Shown here: piece by piece, positions 8,164-16,519 of the stretch
Numbering within the stretch: position 1 is the first letter of the stretch
Layout: each line of letters begins with the position of its first letter
From: Roseicella sp. DB1501
GTDB lineage: Bacteria; Pseudomonadota; Alphaproteobacteria; Acetobacterales; Acetobacteraceae
NCBI RefSeq assembly: GCF_013112485.1
Contig: NZ_JABFHG010000005.1
Span: 62,001 to 126,000 of the forward strand
DNA: 64,000 nucleotides
Direction of reading: 5' to 3'
Made by a program: the position numbers and the translations under genes
The notes under the pieces: generated by a model
Told to the model about the DNA's origin: nothing
Databases searched by the model: none
Seen by the model: the letters and a program-made list of their open reading frames with translations, nothing else

Positions 8164-8201
8164 TTGTGTCAGCTTTGATTATTCGCATTTTTAGGACACA
8201 A
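8164..8201. promoter_or_regulatory. Inverted repeat around AT-rich island, candidate operator/promoter
   Basis: TTGTGTC (8164-8170) and GACACAA (8195-8201) form a 7-bp inverted repeat separated by 24 nt of unusually AT-rich sequence that includes TTTGATTATT and CATTTTT. It is about 205 nt upstream of the CHAP start. It could be an operator or promoter for that gene; the -35/-10 assignment is unclear. Confidence 0.3.
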
Positions 8202-8406
8202 GTCCGTTCACGCGCCCGCTAGCGGTGTCCGATCCAACAAATCAAACGCCGTTGCGATGTGTTTCGCCGCCGCGGATTGCCCCCGCTGTAACGGCTTGTT
8301 AGCCAAATCGCGACGATGGCTCCGTGAGGCGTGAAGCAAGGCCTTGCCGCGGCGCTCCGCTCTTCGTGGCGCCATCGCAACAGGGGCAATAACGGGGGCA
8401 GGCAAT

Positions 8407-9138
8407 ATGCGCGTCGCGGGTACGACCCTGGCATTGTGCGTGGCATTTAATTATGGTTTCGTAACAAATAACGCTGAGGCCGCAAATCCGGGCCAGCCGG
8501 CCGGCCATGCCGCGAAACGCCAGACGGGTGCCCACGCCTCCTCCACCGCGCGCCGGCATGTCCGCACGGCCTATCGCGCGGCCGGCCGGACCGCCGGCAT
8601 CTCCTGCGTTCCCTATGCGCGCGACGTCACCGGCATGCAGATCCGTGGCAATGGCGGCGACTGGTGGGCGAATGCGGCCGGCCGCTACGACCGCGGCGAG
8701 CGTCCGGAGCCGGGCTCGATCATGGCCTTCCGCGCCACCGCCGGCATGCGCCTCGGCCATGTCGCCGTGGTGAGCCGCGTGCTCGGCCCGCGCCATGTGC
8801 TGATCGACCATGCCAACTGGGGCGGGACCGGCATCCGCAAGGGCACGATCATGCACAACATCAACGTGGTCGATGTCTCCGAGGCGAATGACTGGTCGGA
8901 GGTCCGGGTGCAGCTCGCCTACGACACGACCAGCTTCGGCAAGGTCTATCCGACCTACGGCTTCATCTACAACCGCCCGGACGACGTGCCGGCGACGCGC
9001 TTCGCCGCCGACACCTCGATGCAGCGCAGCATGCGCTTCGAGCAGCTGGCCGAGATGCCGGTCGGCGCCCGCTCCGCCTCCTTCGAGACGCTGGCCGCCA
9101 TGACGGTCGGCCAGGCGAAGGCGACGCCGCAGCGCTGA
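8407..9138 (+). CDS. Secreted CHAP-domain peptidase/amidase
   Basis: A 243-residue exported protein with an N-terminal signal sequence (about residues 1-26, ending AEA) and a CHAP domain at about 60-165. CHAP enzymes are cysteine peptidases or amidases that usually cut peptidoglycan crosslinks. The catalytic Cys is C67 (ISCVPYARDVTG), the His is H118 (LGHVAVVS), and N137 or D134 (LIDHANWG) is the likely third residue. The linker 30-55 is basic and the last ~75 residues are low in motifs. ATG 8407 is chosen because it starts the signal peptide. It is preceded by a long structured leader and is convergent with a serine hydrolase (16-nt gap). Likely role: cell-wall remodelling. Confidence 0.8.
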   Translation: MRVAGTTLALCVAFNYGFVTNNAEAANPGQPAGHAAKRQTGAHASSTARRHVRTAYRAAGRTAGISCVPYARDVTGMQIRGNGGDWWANAAGRYDRGERPEPGSIMAFRATAGMRLGHVAVVSRVLGPRHVLIDHANWGGTGIRKGTIMHNINVVDVSEANDWSEVRVQLAYDTTSFGKVYPTYGFIYNRPDDVPATRFAADTSMQRSMRFEQLAEMPVGARSASFETLAAMTVGQAKATPQR

Positions 9139-9154
9139 GACGGCACACCGCGCC

Positions 9155-10315
9155 TCAGCCGGCGTAGACCGCCCGCTCCATCGCCGCGAAGGCTTCCAGC
9201 ACCGCGGCATCGGCGAAGGGCAGGATCTGGGTGGCGATCACCCCGGCCCGGTCACGCCGCGGGTCGATCCAGTAATAGGTGTTGGCCAGCCCCGCCCAGG
9301 CGAGGCTGCCGGCGGCGCGGCCTTGCGGCACGTCCTCGATGTTGATCAGGAAGGACAGCCCCCACCCCTTCCGCATGCCGGGGAAGAGCTCGAGGTCGTT
9401 GGTCGAGGCGGGGATCGCCGAGCGCAGCGGCGGCACCTCGAGCGGCGCGATCTGGTCGCGCATCGCCTCCCGCACCGTCTCGGGCGCCAGGATGCGGGCG
9501 CCGTCGAGCGTGCCGCCGTTCAGCCACATGCGGCAGAAGCGCAGATAGTCGAGCACCGTGCCGTAGAGGCCGCCGCCGCCCATGTGGAATTCCGGCTCCT
9601 GCGGCACCTCGAAGGGGATGACCGAGAGTGTCCCGTCCGGCGCCTTGGCATGCATCGAGGCGAGCCGCGCCCGCTGCGTCGCGCCCAGCCGGAAGCCGGT
9701 ATCCCGCATGCCGAGCGGGTCGAGCACCCGTTCGCGCAGCACCGCATCCAGCCGCTGCCCGGTGACCGCCTCGACCGCCAGCCCCGCATAATCGATGCCG
9801 ATGCCGTATTCCCAGCGCTCCCCCGGCTCGGCGAGCAGCGGCGTGGCGAGGGCGGCGCGCTCGCAGCTGATGACGCCCGGCACGCCGCGCGCCGCCATGA
9901 AGGCGCCGATCTCGGCATTGAAGAAGTCGTAGCCGAAGCCCGCCGTGTGGCTCAGCAGGTGGCGCAGGGTGAGCGGCCGGCGGGCGGGCCGCAGCATCGG
10001 CTCGCCGCCCTCGGGTGCGAAGCCGGTCAGCACCTGCGGCTGCGCCAGATCCGGCAGCACCTCGGCGATCGGCCCGTCCAGGGAGAGGCGCCCCGCCTCC
10101 ACCTGCTGCAGCGCCGCCACCGTGGTGATCGCCTTGGTCATGGAGGCGATCCAGACCACCGTATCCGGCGTCATCGCCGCCTCCTGGTCGAGGCCGCGGC
10201 GGCCGAAGCCGCCCTCGTAGAGCAGCCCCCCGGCATGGCCGGCGGCGGCGGCGATGCCGGGCACCGCGCCGCTCTCCACGGCGCGGCGCAGCGCGGCGTC
10301 GATCTCGTTTTTCAT
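9155..10315 (-). CDS. Serine hydrolase of the beta-lactamase/EstB class
   Basis: A 386-residue penicillin-binding-like serine hydrolase (Beta-lactamase Pfam family, class C-like). The S-x-x-K motif is S58-M-T-K61 and a Tyr-containing motif follows in RWEYGIGIDYAG. Members include esterases such as EstB, D-aminopeptidases and transesterases; there is no signal peptide, which argues against a periplasmic beta-lactamase. The next gene upstream on the same strand is the hydroxyacyl-CoA dehydrogenase-like gene, 86 nt away. The substrate cannot be read from sequence. Confidence 0.85.
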   Translation of the reverse strand: MKNEIDAALRRAVESGAVPGIAAAAGHAGGLLYEGGFGRRGLDQEAAMTPDTVVWIASMTKAITTVAALQQVEAGRLSLDGPIAEVLPDLAQPQVLTGFAPEGGEPMLRPARRPLTLRHLLSHTAGFGYDFFNAEIGAFMAARGVPGVISCERAALATPLLAEPGERWEYGIGIDYAGLAVEAVTGQRLDAVLRERVLDPLGMRDTGFRLGATQRARLASMHAKAPDGTLSVIPFEVPQEPEFHMGGGGLYGTVLDYLRFCRMWLNGGTLDGARILAPETVREAMRDQIAPLEVPPLRSAIPASTNDLELFPGMRKGWGLSFLINIEDVPQGRAAGSLAWAGLANTYYWIDPRRDRAGVIATQILPFADAAVLEAFAAMERAVYAG

Positions 10316-10401
10316 GGGCGTCCCCTCCTGTCAGGCAGGGAAGCCTAGGCGCGTTGCCGCCGCTCCGTGCAGCCGGAATCGGCGATCGCCCCAGCCTCGC
10401 C

Positions 10402-11331
10402 TCAGCCGGGCTGGCCGAGCTTATGCGTCATGAGGGCCATCAACCGCCGGTCACGCCAGGCGCTCCGTGCCTCGATCTCCTCGAGCGGCAGCGCGGCGCG
10501 CCGCTCGGCCGCGACGCGCCCGACCGTCGCGGCGTCGTAGTCATAGGGCGTCTGCTCCTCGGTGATGCCGCCCATCAACGGCCCGAAGCGGGCGACGTAA
10601 TCCGCGACGCCACCGGGCGCATTCAGGTCGATCGTCTCGAAGGGCCCCATGAAGGACCAGCGCAGGCCCAGCCCGTCCTTCACGCAGGCATCGACATCCT
10701 CGGCCGACATCACCCCGTCCCGCACCATGCGGAAGGCCTCGGCCATCAGCGCCGCCTGCAAACGGTTCAGGACGAAGCCGCGCGTCTCCTTCAAGGCGGT
10801 GACCGGCACCTGCCCGACCCGCTGCATCAGCGCCCGGCACCGCGCCACCGCAGCCGGATCGGTCCAGGGCGCGCCGACCAGCTCGACCAGCGGGATGAGA
10901 TAGGGCGGGTTCACCGGATGCGCGACCAGGCAGCGGCCGCGCCCGGGCAGGTTGCCGGTGAACTCGCTGGCCGGGATGCCGGAGGTCGAGCTTGCCAGCA
11001 CCACATCGGGCGGGCAGAGCCGGTCGAGCTCGGTGAAGAGCTCCTGCTTCGGGCCGAGCCGCTCCGGCCCGTTCTCCTGCACATGCACCGCGCCGGCGAC
11101 GCATTCGGCGAGCGTCGCGGCGGGGGCGATGCGGGCGATGATCGCCGTCGGCGCCTCCTGCACCAGCCCGGCGGCATGGAGATCGGCGAGGCTCGTGGCG
11201 ATCAGCCCCATCGCCCGGCCGGCGACGCCGTCCATCTTGTCCCAGAGCGAGACGGAGAGCCCGGCGCGCGCGAAGACCATCGCCCAGGCGCGGCCGATGA
11301 GCCCCGCCCCCACCACGGCCACCTTGTCCAT
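10402..11331 (-). CDS. 3-hydroxyacyl-CoA dehydrogenase-like (lambda-crystallin/carnitine dehydrogenase type)
   Basis: A 309-residue NAD-dependent dehydrogenase. The N-terminus has the Rossmann motif VAVVGAGLIGRAWA (G8, G10, G13). The signature region VVLASSTSGIPASEF and HPVNPPYLIPLVELV match the 3HCDH family, and the short length and HPVNPP block resemble L-carnitine dehydrogenase or lambda-crystallin (L-gulonate dehydrogenase) rather than long FadB. ATG 11331 directly precedes the Rossmann strand; upstream codons add nothing. It oxidises a beta-hydroxy acid or its CoA ester in the cytoplasm. It is divergent from the TelA operon across an 80-nt spacer with inverted repeats. Confidence 0.82.
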   Translation of the reverse strand: MDKVAVVGAGLIGRAWAMVFARAGLSVSLWDKMDGVAGRAMGLIATSLADLHAAGLVQEAPTAIIARIAPAATLAECVAGAVHVQENGPERLGPKQELFTELDRLCPPDVVLASSTSGIPASEFTGNLPGRGRCLVAHPVNPPYLIPLVELVGAPWTDPAAVARCRALMQRVGQVPVTALKETRGFVLNRLQAALMAEAFRMVRDGVMSAEDVDACVKDGLGLRWSFMGPFETIDLNAPGGVADYVARFGPLMGGITEEQTPYDYDAATVGRVAAERRAALPLEEIEARSAWRDRRLMALMTHKLGQPG

Positions 11332-11350
11332 GCTGCGCTCCCGCCTGTCA

Positions 11351-11404
11351 TGTATCGTTACAGGGGCGCCGCTTGATACGCCGCCCTCCCGGCGCGATGT
11401 AACG
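11351..11404. promoter_or_regulatory. Inverted repeats in a divergent promoter region
   Basis: TGTATCGTTACA (11351-11362) has 4-bp inverted arms around TCGT. CGTTACA (11356-11362) is also repeated in inverted form as TGTAACG (11398-11404). The TGTA/TACA pattern is common in GntR/TetR-type operators. The site lies between the dehydrogenase (minus) and the TM-XpaC-TelA operon (plus) and could control either; no regulator gene is adjacent. Confidence 0.3.
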
Positions 11405-11411
11405 CCGCGCA

Positions 11412-11621
11412 ATGGACACGCGCAACGCGCCTCCGCCGACCATGCCCACCCCCCAGGCTGCGCCTGGCGCCGGGCCGTGGCGGCAGCCCGTGGAGGCTTC
11501 CCCGCCGCCGGCGCTGCACACCCCGCTCGTCTGGGCCTGGGGCGGTGCGCTGCTGACCGTCACGCTCTGGCTGACCGGCATGATCGCGCTGTTCCGCGGC
11601 ATCGGCAGCCTGTTCGACTGA
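11412..11621 (+). CDS. Small single-pass membrane protein upstream of xpaC-telA
   Basis: A 69-residue protein with a proline-rich N-terminus (about 1-40) and one hydrophobic helix (about 42-66, WAWGGALLTVTLWLTGMIALF), ending in a short tail. No family is recognised. Its TGA shares one base with the ATG of the XpaC-like gene, so the three genes form one translationally coupled operon. It probably assists the XpaC/TelA membrane system; the product is inferred only from topology and context. Confidence 0.7.
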   Translation: MDTRNAPPPTMPTPQAAPGAGPWRQPVEASPPPALHTPLVWAWGGALLTVTLWLTGMIALFRGIGSLFD

Positions 11622-12391
11622 TGCTGCGCGACCTGCTCGGCGGCTGGATCGGGCTGCGCACCCGCTTCCGCGGCTACGCCCTGCCGATCTTCGCCTCCCC
11701 CCTGCTGGCCGCGGCGCTGTTCGCGGCGCTGGGCGGCGACAACCGGATCGTCACCGGCTCGCTGCTCGGCTTCGGCGCCAGCCTGCTGGCGACGCGAGTG
11801 CTGCGGCGCGGCCGGCTTGGCGATGCCAACCGCGCCGCCTGGCTCATGGCGGTCGGCACCGGCCTGGCGGCGCATATGGCGGCCGACATGGGCTCGATCT
11901 TTCCCTTCGTCATGGCTGCCGGCGCGCTCTACGGCACGCGACTCACCTACACCGCCCTACCCGAGACCGCGCCGCCCCCGCCGCCGCCCGAGCCGGTGCC
12001 GGAGCCCGAGCCGCCCGCCGCGCCGCCGGCGCTGGTGGAGGAGAGCCGCGGCCGCCTCGCCCGCATCGAGACGGTGGCGCAGCGCCGCGGCGACTGGCGG
12101 CTGCAGGGGGTGGCGGCGGCGATGGGCGGGGTGCTGGACGACCTGACGGCGCGGCCGGACCGGCTGCCCATGGCGCGCCGCTTCCTCACCGTGCAGCTCG
12201 ACGGGCTCGACCGCATCGTGCAGCGTCTGGAGGCCGGGGCGGCGCCGCCCGAGACCCTGCCGGGCCTGCTCGACGAGCTGACCCGGACGGCGGGCGAGCT
12301 GCGGCAGCGCCTCTCGCGCGAGGAGAGCGAGGCGCTGGAGATCCAGGTGAAGGTCCTGTCGGACCGCTTGCGCGAGGAAGGCTATCGATGA
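11621..12391 (+). CDS. XpaC-like membrane protein (5-bromo-4-chloroindolyl phosphate hydrolysis family)
   Basis: A 256-residue protein with two or three N-terminal membrane helices (about 18-58 and 74-105), a proline-rich linker (about 114-137) and a helical cytoplasmic C-terminal domain rich in Leu/Arg/Glu (140-256) that looks coiled-coil-forming. This architecture and its coupling to telA match XpaC-family proteins, which are named after a Bacillus phenotype and whose biochemical role is unknown. Overlaps: 1 nt with the upstream TM gene and 4 nt (ATGA) with telA. Confidence 0.7.
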   Translation: MLRDLLGGWIGLRTRFRGYALPIFASPLLAAALFAALGGDNRIVTGSLLGFGASLLATRVLRRGRLGDANRAAWLMAVGTGLAAHMAADMGSIFPFVMAAGALYGTRLTYTALPETAPPPPPPEPVPEPEPPAAPPALVEESRGRLARIETVAQRRGDWRLQGVAAAMGGVLDDLTARPDRLPMARRFLTVQLDGLDRIVQRLEAGAAPPETLPGLLDELTRTAGELRQRLSREESEALEIQVKVLSDRLREEGYR

Positions 12392-13548
12392 GCGGCAGCA
12401 AGACGAGGACGGCGCAATCGCAGTTGCGCGACATCACGCCCGAGGCGCTGGAGGCTGCGCTCGAGAAGGTGCCCGAGGCGGTGCCCGAGATGGCGCGGGA
12501 CGGGCGCGAGGCGGAGGTGCAGGCGCTCGCCGCACGCATCGACATCGCCGATCCCGGTAGCATCCTGCGCTTCGGCCAGGATGCGCAGAACCGCGCGACC
12601 TTGGCCGCCGATGCCATGCTGGAGGGCGCCCGCAACCGCGAGGCCGGCGAGGCCGGCGTCACCCTCTCCACCCTGCTCGGCACGCTGCGCGGCTTCGACA
12701 TGCGCGGCCTCGCCGAGAAGCCCGGCTTCTTCGCGCGCATCTTCAACAAGGCCGGCGCCGAGACAGCGAAGGTCGTGCAGCGCTACGAGACCATCAAGGG
12801 CCAGGTGGAGGAGGTCGGGGACCGGCTCGACAGCCATCGCACCCGGCTGCTCGAGGATGTGGAGAAGCTGGAGCGGCTCTACCGCGCGACGCTCGACTGG
12901 TTCCACGCGCTTGGCGACCACATCGCCGCCGGCGAGTCGGTATTGCGGCGCGTCGACGAGGAGGCGGTGCCCGCCATGGCGCGGGAGGTGGAGAACGGCG
13001 ACAGCGTCGCGGCGCAGCGGCTGCGCGACCTGCGCAGCGCCCGCGACGAGCTGGAGCGCCGGGTGCACGACCTGCGGCTGACGCGGCAGGTGGCGATGCA
13101 GGCCCTGCCCTCCATCCGGCTGATCCAGGAGAACGACAAGGCGCTCGCCGCCAAGATCCAGAGCGTCATCGCCAATACCGTGCCGCTCTGGCGGCAGCAG
13201 CTTGCCCAGGCGCTCGCCATCCAGACCATGCGCGAGGCCGGCCGGACGCTGAAGGAGGCAACCGACCTCACCAATGACCTGCTGGTCGGCAATGCCGAGC
13301 GGCTGCGCCAGGGCAATGCAGAGGCGCGGGTGCAGCTCGAGCGCGGTGTCTTCGACATCGAGGCGGTGAAGAAGGCGAATGCCTCGCTGGTCGCCACCAT
13401 CGAGGACAGCCTGCGCATTGCCCAGGACGCCCAGGCGCAGCGCGCCAGCGCGACCAAGGAGCTGGAGAAGGCCGAGGCGGAGATCCGCCGCGCCCTTCTG
13501 GCGGCGCGCGCCTCGGGCGGCAGCGGATCGGGCGCCCGCGCCGGCTGA
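12388..13548 (+). CDS. telA: TelA-family toxic-anion-resistance protein
   Basis: A 386-residue cytoplasmic, almost entirely helical protein of the TelA family (Pfam TelA, also called KlaA/YceH). The conserved block DIADPGSILRFGQDAQ (about residues 50-66) and the following long heptad-like helices match the family. TelA homologues are linked to tellurite and other toxic-anion resistance and to envelope stress; the mechanism is not established. It starts by ATGA overlap with the XpaC-like gene, so the two proteins are probably made in fixed ratio and act together at the membrane. Confidence 0.85.
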   Translation: MSGSKTRTAQSQLRDITPEALEAALEKVPEAVPEMARDGREAEVQALAARIDIADPGSILRFGQDAQNRATLAADAMLEGARNREAGEAGVTLSTLLGTLRGFDMRGLAEKPGFFARIFNKAGAETAKVVQRYETIKGQVEEVGDRLDSHRTRLLEDVEKLERLYRATLDWFHALGDHIAAGESVLRRVDEEAVPAMAREVENGDSVAAQRLRDLRSARDELERRVHDLRLTRQVAMQALPSIRLIQENDKALAAKIQSVIANTVPLWRQQLAQALAIQTMREAGRTLKEATDLTNDLLVGNAERLRQGNAEARVQLERGVFDIEAVKKANASLVATIEDSLRIAQDAQAQRASATKELEKAEAEIRRALLAARASGGSGSGARAG

Positions 13549-13632
13549 GGCGCGCCGCCATTTCGCATCGGCAGGCGGCGAACTAGGATGGCGGGCCCGG
13601 CGAGGGGTCTCGGCCGGGTCCGGGATTCCCGC

Positions 13633-14604
13633 ATGCAGCGTCGCAGCCTCCTCCTCGCAGCCCCGGCCTTCGCCGCCGCGCCGGCCCGGGCGCCGGCTTG
13701 GGCGCAGGCCTGGCCCGCCGGCCCGATCCGGCTGATCGCCCCCTTCCCGCCCGGCGGCAGCGTCGACACCATCCTGCGGCTGCTCGCGCCCTCGCTGCAG
13801 GCGGGCCTCGGCGTGCCGGTGGTGGTCGAGAACCGCTCGGGCGCCGCGGGGGCGCTCGGCACCGCGGCGGCGGCGCGCGCCGCGCCGGATGGCCAGAGCT
13901 GGGTCCTGGTCTTCGACAGCCACGCCACCGCAAATGCGCTGAACCCGCAGCTCGGCTTCGATGCGCGGCGCGACTTCGTGCCGGTGATGCTGGTGGCCAC
14001 CGCGCCGATGCTGCTGACGACACCGCTCGGCCGGCCCTGGACCAGCCTCGCCGCGGTCGCCGCGGCGGCGCGCGCGAAGCCCGACAGCGTCACCTACGGC
14101 ACCGTCGGCGCCGGCAGCCTGGCGCATCTCACCATGGAGGTCTGGCAGCAGAATACCGGGCTGCGGCTGGTGCACGTGCCCTATCGCGGCGGCGGCCCGC
14201 TGGCCGCGGCCGCAGCGGCGGGGGAGGTCGATCTCGCCATCGCCTCGCGCGTCGGGCTCGGCGGGCAGGTCGGCACGCGGCTGCGGGCGCTGGTGCAGAG
14301 CGGGCCGCGTCGCTCGGCCGCCCTGCCGGATCTGCCGACCTTCGCGGAAGCCGGCTTCCCGGGTGTCGTGGCGGAGGCCTTCTGGGGCATGCTCGGCCCG
14401 GCAGGCATCCCGGCGCCCGTCACCGCCCGCTTCCATGCGGCGCTGGCCGCCGCCCTCGCCGAGCCGGAGCTGCGGCGCAAGCTCGAGGAGGGCCAGGGCG
14501 TGGACGTCGTCGCCTCGACGCCGAAGGCCTTCGCCGCCTTCCTCGACCAGCAGATCGCCGAATGGGGGAAGGTGGTGCGGGACCGTGGCATCACCGTGGA
14601 TTAG
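13633..14604 (+). CDS. Bug-family (TctC-like) solute-binding receptor 1
   Basis: A 323-residue periplasmic receptor of the Bug family (tripartite tricarboxylate transporter receptors). A Tat-like signal (MQRRSLLLAAPAF, cleavage near AWAQA) is followed by the Bug start PIRLIAPFPPGGSVDTILR, the ENRSGAAGALG strand and the THGSxG-like segment GTVGAGSLAHLTME. The family binds carboxylates and other small anions. ATG 13633 was chosen as the start of the signal peptide over an upstream in-frame ATG at 13588. No tctA or tctB permease gene is nearby, so it is an orphan receptor. Confidence 0.88.
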   Translation: MQRRSLLLAAPAFAAAPARAPAWAQAWPAGPIRLIAPFPPGGSVDTILRLLAPSLQAGLGVPVVVENRSGAAGALGTAAAARAAPDGQSWVLVFDSHATANALNPQLGFDARRDFVPVMLVATAPMLLTTPLGRPWTSLAAVAAAARAKPDSVTYGTVGAGSLAHLTMEVWQQNTGLRLVHVPYRGGGPLAAAAAAGEVDLAIASRVGLGGQVGTRLRALVQSGPRRSAALPDLPTFAEAGFPGVVAEAFWGMLGPAGIPAPVTARFHAALAAALAEPELRRKLEEGQGVDVVASTPKAFAAFLDQQIAEWGKVVRDRGITVD

Positions 14605-14620
14605 CGCACCCCTTGGAAGC

Positions 14621-14633
14621 GCCCCTTTGGGGC
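14621..14633 (+). terminator. Short GC hairpin after the Bug receptor
   Basis: GCCCC, loop TTT, GGGGC, beginning 16 nt after the stop codon. It is repeated imperfectly just downstream (GCCCCCTTTGGC). A weak factor-assisted terminator is possible. Confidence 0.3.
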
Positions 14634-14714
14634 AACGCCCCCTTTGGCGCACGCCTTGACCGCGCGGGCGCGCAGTTGTCCCATGCGCCACCATTCCTTT
14701 CGGGAGAGAACGCC

Positions 14715-15782
14715 ATGCGTGCCTGGGCTGTCGTCGAAACCGGCAAGCCGCTGCAGGAGATCGAGATGCCGACGCCGGAGCCGAAGGGCGCCGAGGTCCT
14801 GCTCGAGGTCACCCATGCCGGCGTCTGCCATTCCGACCTGCATATCTGGGAGGGCGAGTACGATCTCGGCTCGCGCGGCAAGATGCGCCTGACCGATCGC
14901 GGCGTGGTGCTGCCGCTGGCGATGGGCCACGAGATCGTTGGGCGCGTGGTCAAGCTCGGGCCGGAGGCGGAGGGCCAGGGCACCAAGGTCGGCGATCTCC
15001 GCGTCGTCTATCCCTGGGTCGGCTGCGGCAAATGCGCCGTCTGCCAGAAGGACGAGGAGAATATGTGCCTGACGCCGCGCAGCCTCGGCGTCTACCAGAA
15101 TGGCGGCTATGCGACGCATGTGCTGGCGACGCATGTGAAGCACCTGGTCGATATCGAGGGCGTGGATCCGGCGCTGGCCGCGACCTATGCCTGCTCCGGC
15201 ATCACCGTCTATTCGGCGATCAACAAGCTGATGCCGATCGACCCGAACGAGCCGATCGTGCTGGTCGGCGCCGGCGGCCTCGGCCTGAACGCCATCGCCA
15301 TCCTGAAGGCGCTCGGCCACAAGCGCATCTGCGCCGTGGATGTCGACCAGAAGAAGCTGGATGCGGCGAAGGAGCAGGGCGCGACCGAGACCGTGCTGGC
15401 GAGCAACGAGGGCACGACGCAGCGGATCGTCGAGGCCTGCGGCGGGCCGGTCGCCGGCGTCATCGACCTGGTGAACGGCACCCAGACGTCGCGCTTCGCC
15501 TTCGACGCGTTGCGCAAGGGCGGCAAGCTGGTGCAGGTGGGCCTCTTCGGCGGCGAGATGCAGATCCCGCTGCCGCTGATGCCGATCCGCGCCATCACCA
15601 TCCAGGGCAGCTATGTAGGCAACGTGAAGGAGCTGCGGGCGCTGATCGACATCGCCAAGAAGGGCCAGATCCCGGCGATCCCGGTCGAGACGCAGCCGCA
15701 GAAGAATGCCGATGCGGTGCTCAACCGGCTGAAGAACGGCCAGATCACCGGCCGCGTCGTGCTGGTCGGCGCGGCGGCCTGA
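14715..15782 (+). CDS. Zinc-dependent alcohol dehydrogenase (MDR family)
   Basis: A 355-residue medium-chain dehydrogenase/reductase. Catalytic zinc ligands are C38 (AGVCHSD), H71-E72 (GHE) and probably C160. The structural zinc cluster is C104, C107, C110 and C118 (GCGKCAVC...C). The NAD(P) site is GAGGLG at 185-190. Such enzymes interconvert alcohols and aldehydes in the cytoplasm. The ATG at 14715 has GGGAGAG about 5-10 nt upstream. It is separate from the Bug receptor (110-nt gap) and ends at a bidirectional hairpin. The specific substrate is unknown. Confidence 0.9.
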   Translation: MRAWAVVETGKPLQEIEMPTPEPKGAEVLLEVTHAGVCHSDLHIWEGEYDLGSRGKMRLTDRGVVLPLAMGHEIVGRVVKLGPEAEGQGTKVGDLRVVYPWVGCGKCAVCQKDEENMCLTPRSLGVYQNGGYATHVLATHVKHLVDIEGVDPALAATYACSGITVYSAINKLMPIDPNEPIVLVGAGGLGLNAIAILKALGHKRICAVDVDQKKLDAAKEQGATETVLASNEGTTQRIVEACGGPVAGVIDLVNGTQTSRFAFDALRKGGKLVQVGLFGGEMQIPLPLMPIRAITIQGSYVGNVKELRALIDIAKKGQIPAIPVETQPQKNADAVLNRLKNGQITGRVVLVGAAA

Positions 15783-15789
15783 CCGGGCG

Positions 15790-15810
15790 GGCCGGGGCCC
15801 TGCCCCGGCC
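15790..15810. terminator. Bidirectional 9-bp hairpin between convergent genes
   Basis: GGCCGGGGC and GCCCCGGCC pair around the loop CCT, starting 7 nt after the alcohol dehydrogenase stop and reaching the last base of the nitroreductase stop codon. It probably serves both strands. Confidence 0.55.
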
Positions 15811-16445
15811 TACTCGCCTTTGGCGGCCTCCCAGGGCCTGCCCCAGTCGTCGAGATAGGTGATCTCGGCGAGGGGCCCGCGGCCGACTGGGCCGAATCTC
15901 CCCATCGGCCAGCCGATCGGCAGGATGGCGTAGCTATGCGCGCCGGGCGGCAGGCCGAGCGCCGCCTCCGCTTCCGCCTCGAAGAGCAGATGGCGCGTCG
16001 TGAGCGTCGAGCCGAGGCCGAGGGCGCGCGCCGCGAGCAGCATGTTCTGCACCGCCGGATAGATCGAGGCGCCGGACCAGCGCGTCGGCTTGTCCTCCAG
16101 CAAGCAGGCGACGATCCAGACCGGCGCCTCGTGGAAATGCTCGGTCAGGTATTCGACGGCGGCGTGCTGGCGCGCGTATTTCGCCGCATCCGCCCCCGGC
16201 GGCGGCGGGCTGCTCGCATAGCGGGGGCCGATCACCTCGTCATAGGCCTTCTTGTACCAGGCCTGCACGGCGCGCTTGCGAGCCGGGTCCTTCAGCACCA
16301 GGAAGCGCCAACGCTGGGTGTTGCCGCCATTCGCCGCCGCCGTGCCGGCGCGGAGGATCCGCAGGATGAGCGCGTCCGGCACCGGATCGGGCTTCAGCCG
16401 CCGCATCGCCCGGGTGCCGTGCAGGATCTCGAAGAGATCGGTCAT
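15810..16445 (-). CDS. Nitroreductase family protein
   Basis: A 211-residue FMN-binding nitroreductase-fold enzyme. The start has RAMRRLKPDPVPDALILRIL, the family's FMN-phosphate-binding Arg region, followed by NGGNTQRWRFLVL, the usual N-x-Q-x-W block, and a C-terminal glycine/proline-rich PIGWPMGRFGP segment. Members reduce nitro groups, quinones or flavins with NAD(P)H, or dehalogenate. ATG 16445 is preceded by GGAGGC with ideal spacing. It is monocistronic and cytoplasmic; substrate unknown. Confidence 0.85.
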   Translation of the reverse strand: MTDLFEILHGTRAMRRLKPDPVPDALILRILRAGTAAANGGNTQRWRFLVLKDPARKRAVQAWYKKAYDEVIGPRYASSPPPPGADAAKYARQHAAVEYLTEHFHEAPVWIVACLLEDKPTRWSGASIYPAVQNMLLAARALGLGSTLTTRHLLFEAEAEAALGLPPGAHSYAILPIGWPMGRFGPVGRGPLAEITYLDDWGRPWEAAKGE

Positions 16446-16519
16446 GGCGCTGCCTCCTTCGCCCTCCAGCCTCCCATAGCGGGCCCCATCCAACCAGAGG
16501 GGAGACCGGGCAGCCTCCC

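Larger units (their letters stand above)
7904..8406. other. 503-nt structured intergenic region
   Basis: No protein gene is convincing here on either strand. The region holds an 11-bp perfect hairpin (8068-8093), a 6-bp hairpin (GTGGCA...TGCCAC, 8141-8159), a 7-bp inverted repeat around an AT-rich core (8164-8201), and a palindromic GACTCTGAGTC at 8093-8103. The AT-rich stretch about 8160-8205 stands out in a very GC-rich window and probably carries the promoter of the CHAP gene. The end of the stretch (8220-8400) shows no further structure I can name. Confidence 0.55.
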
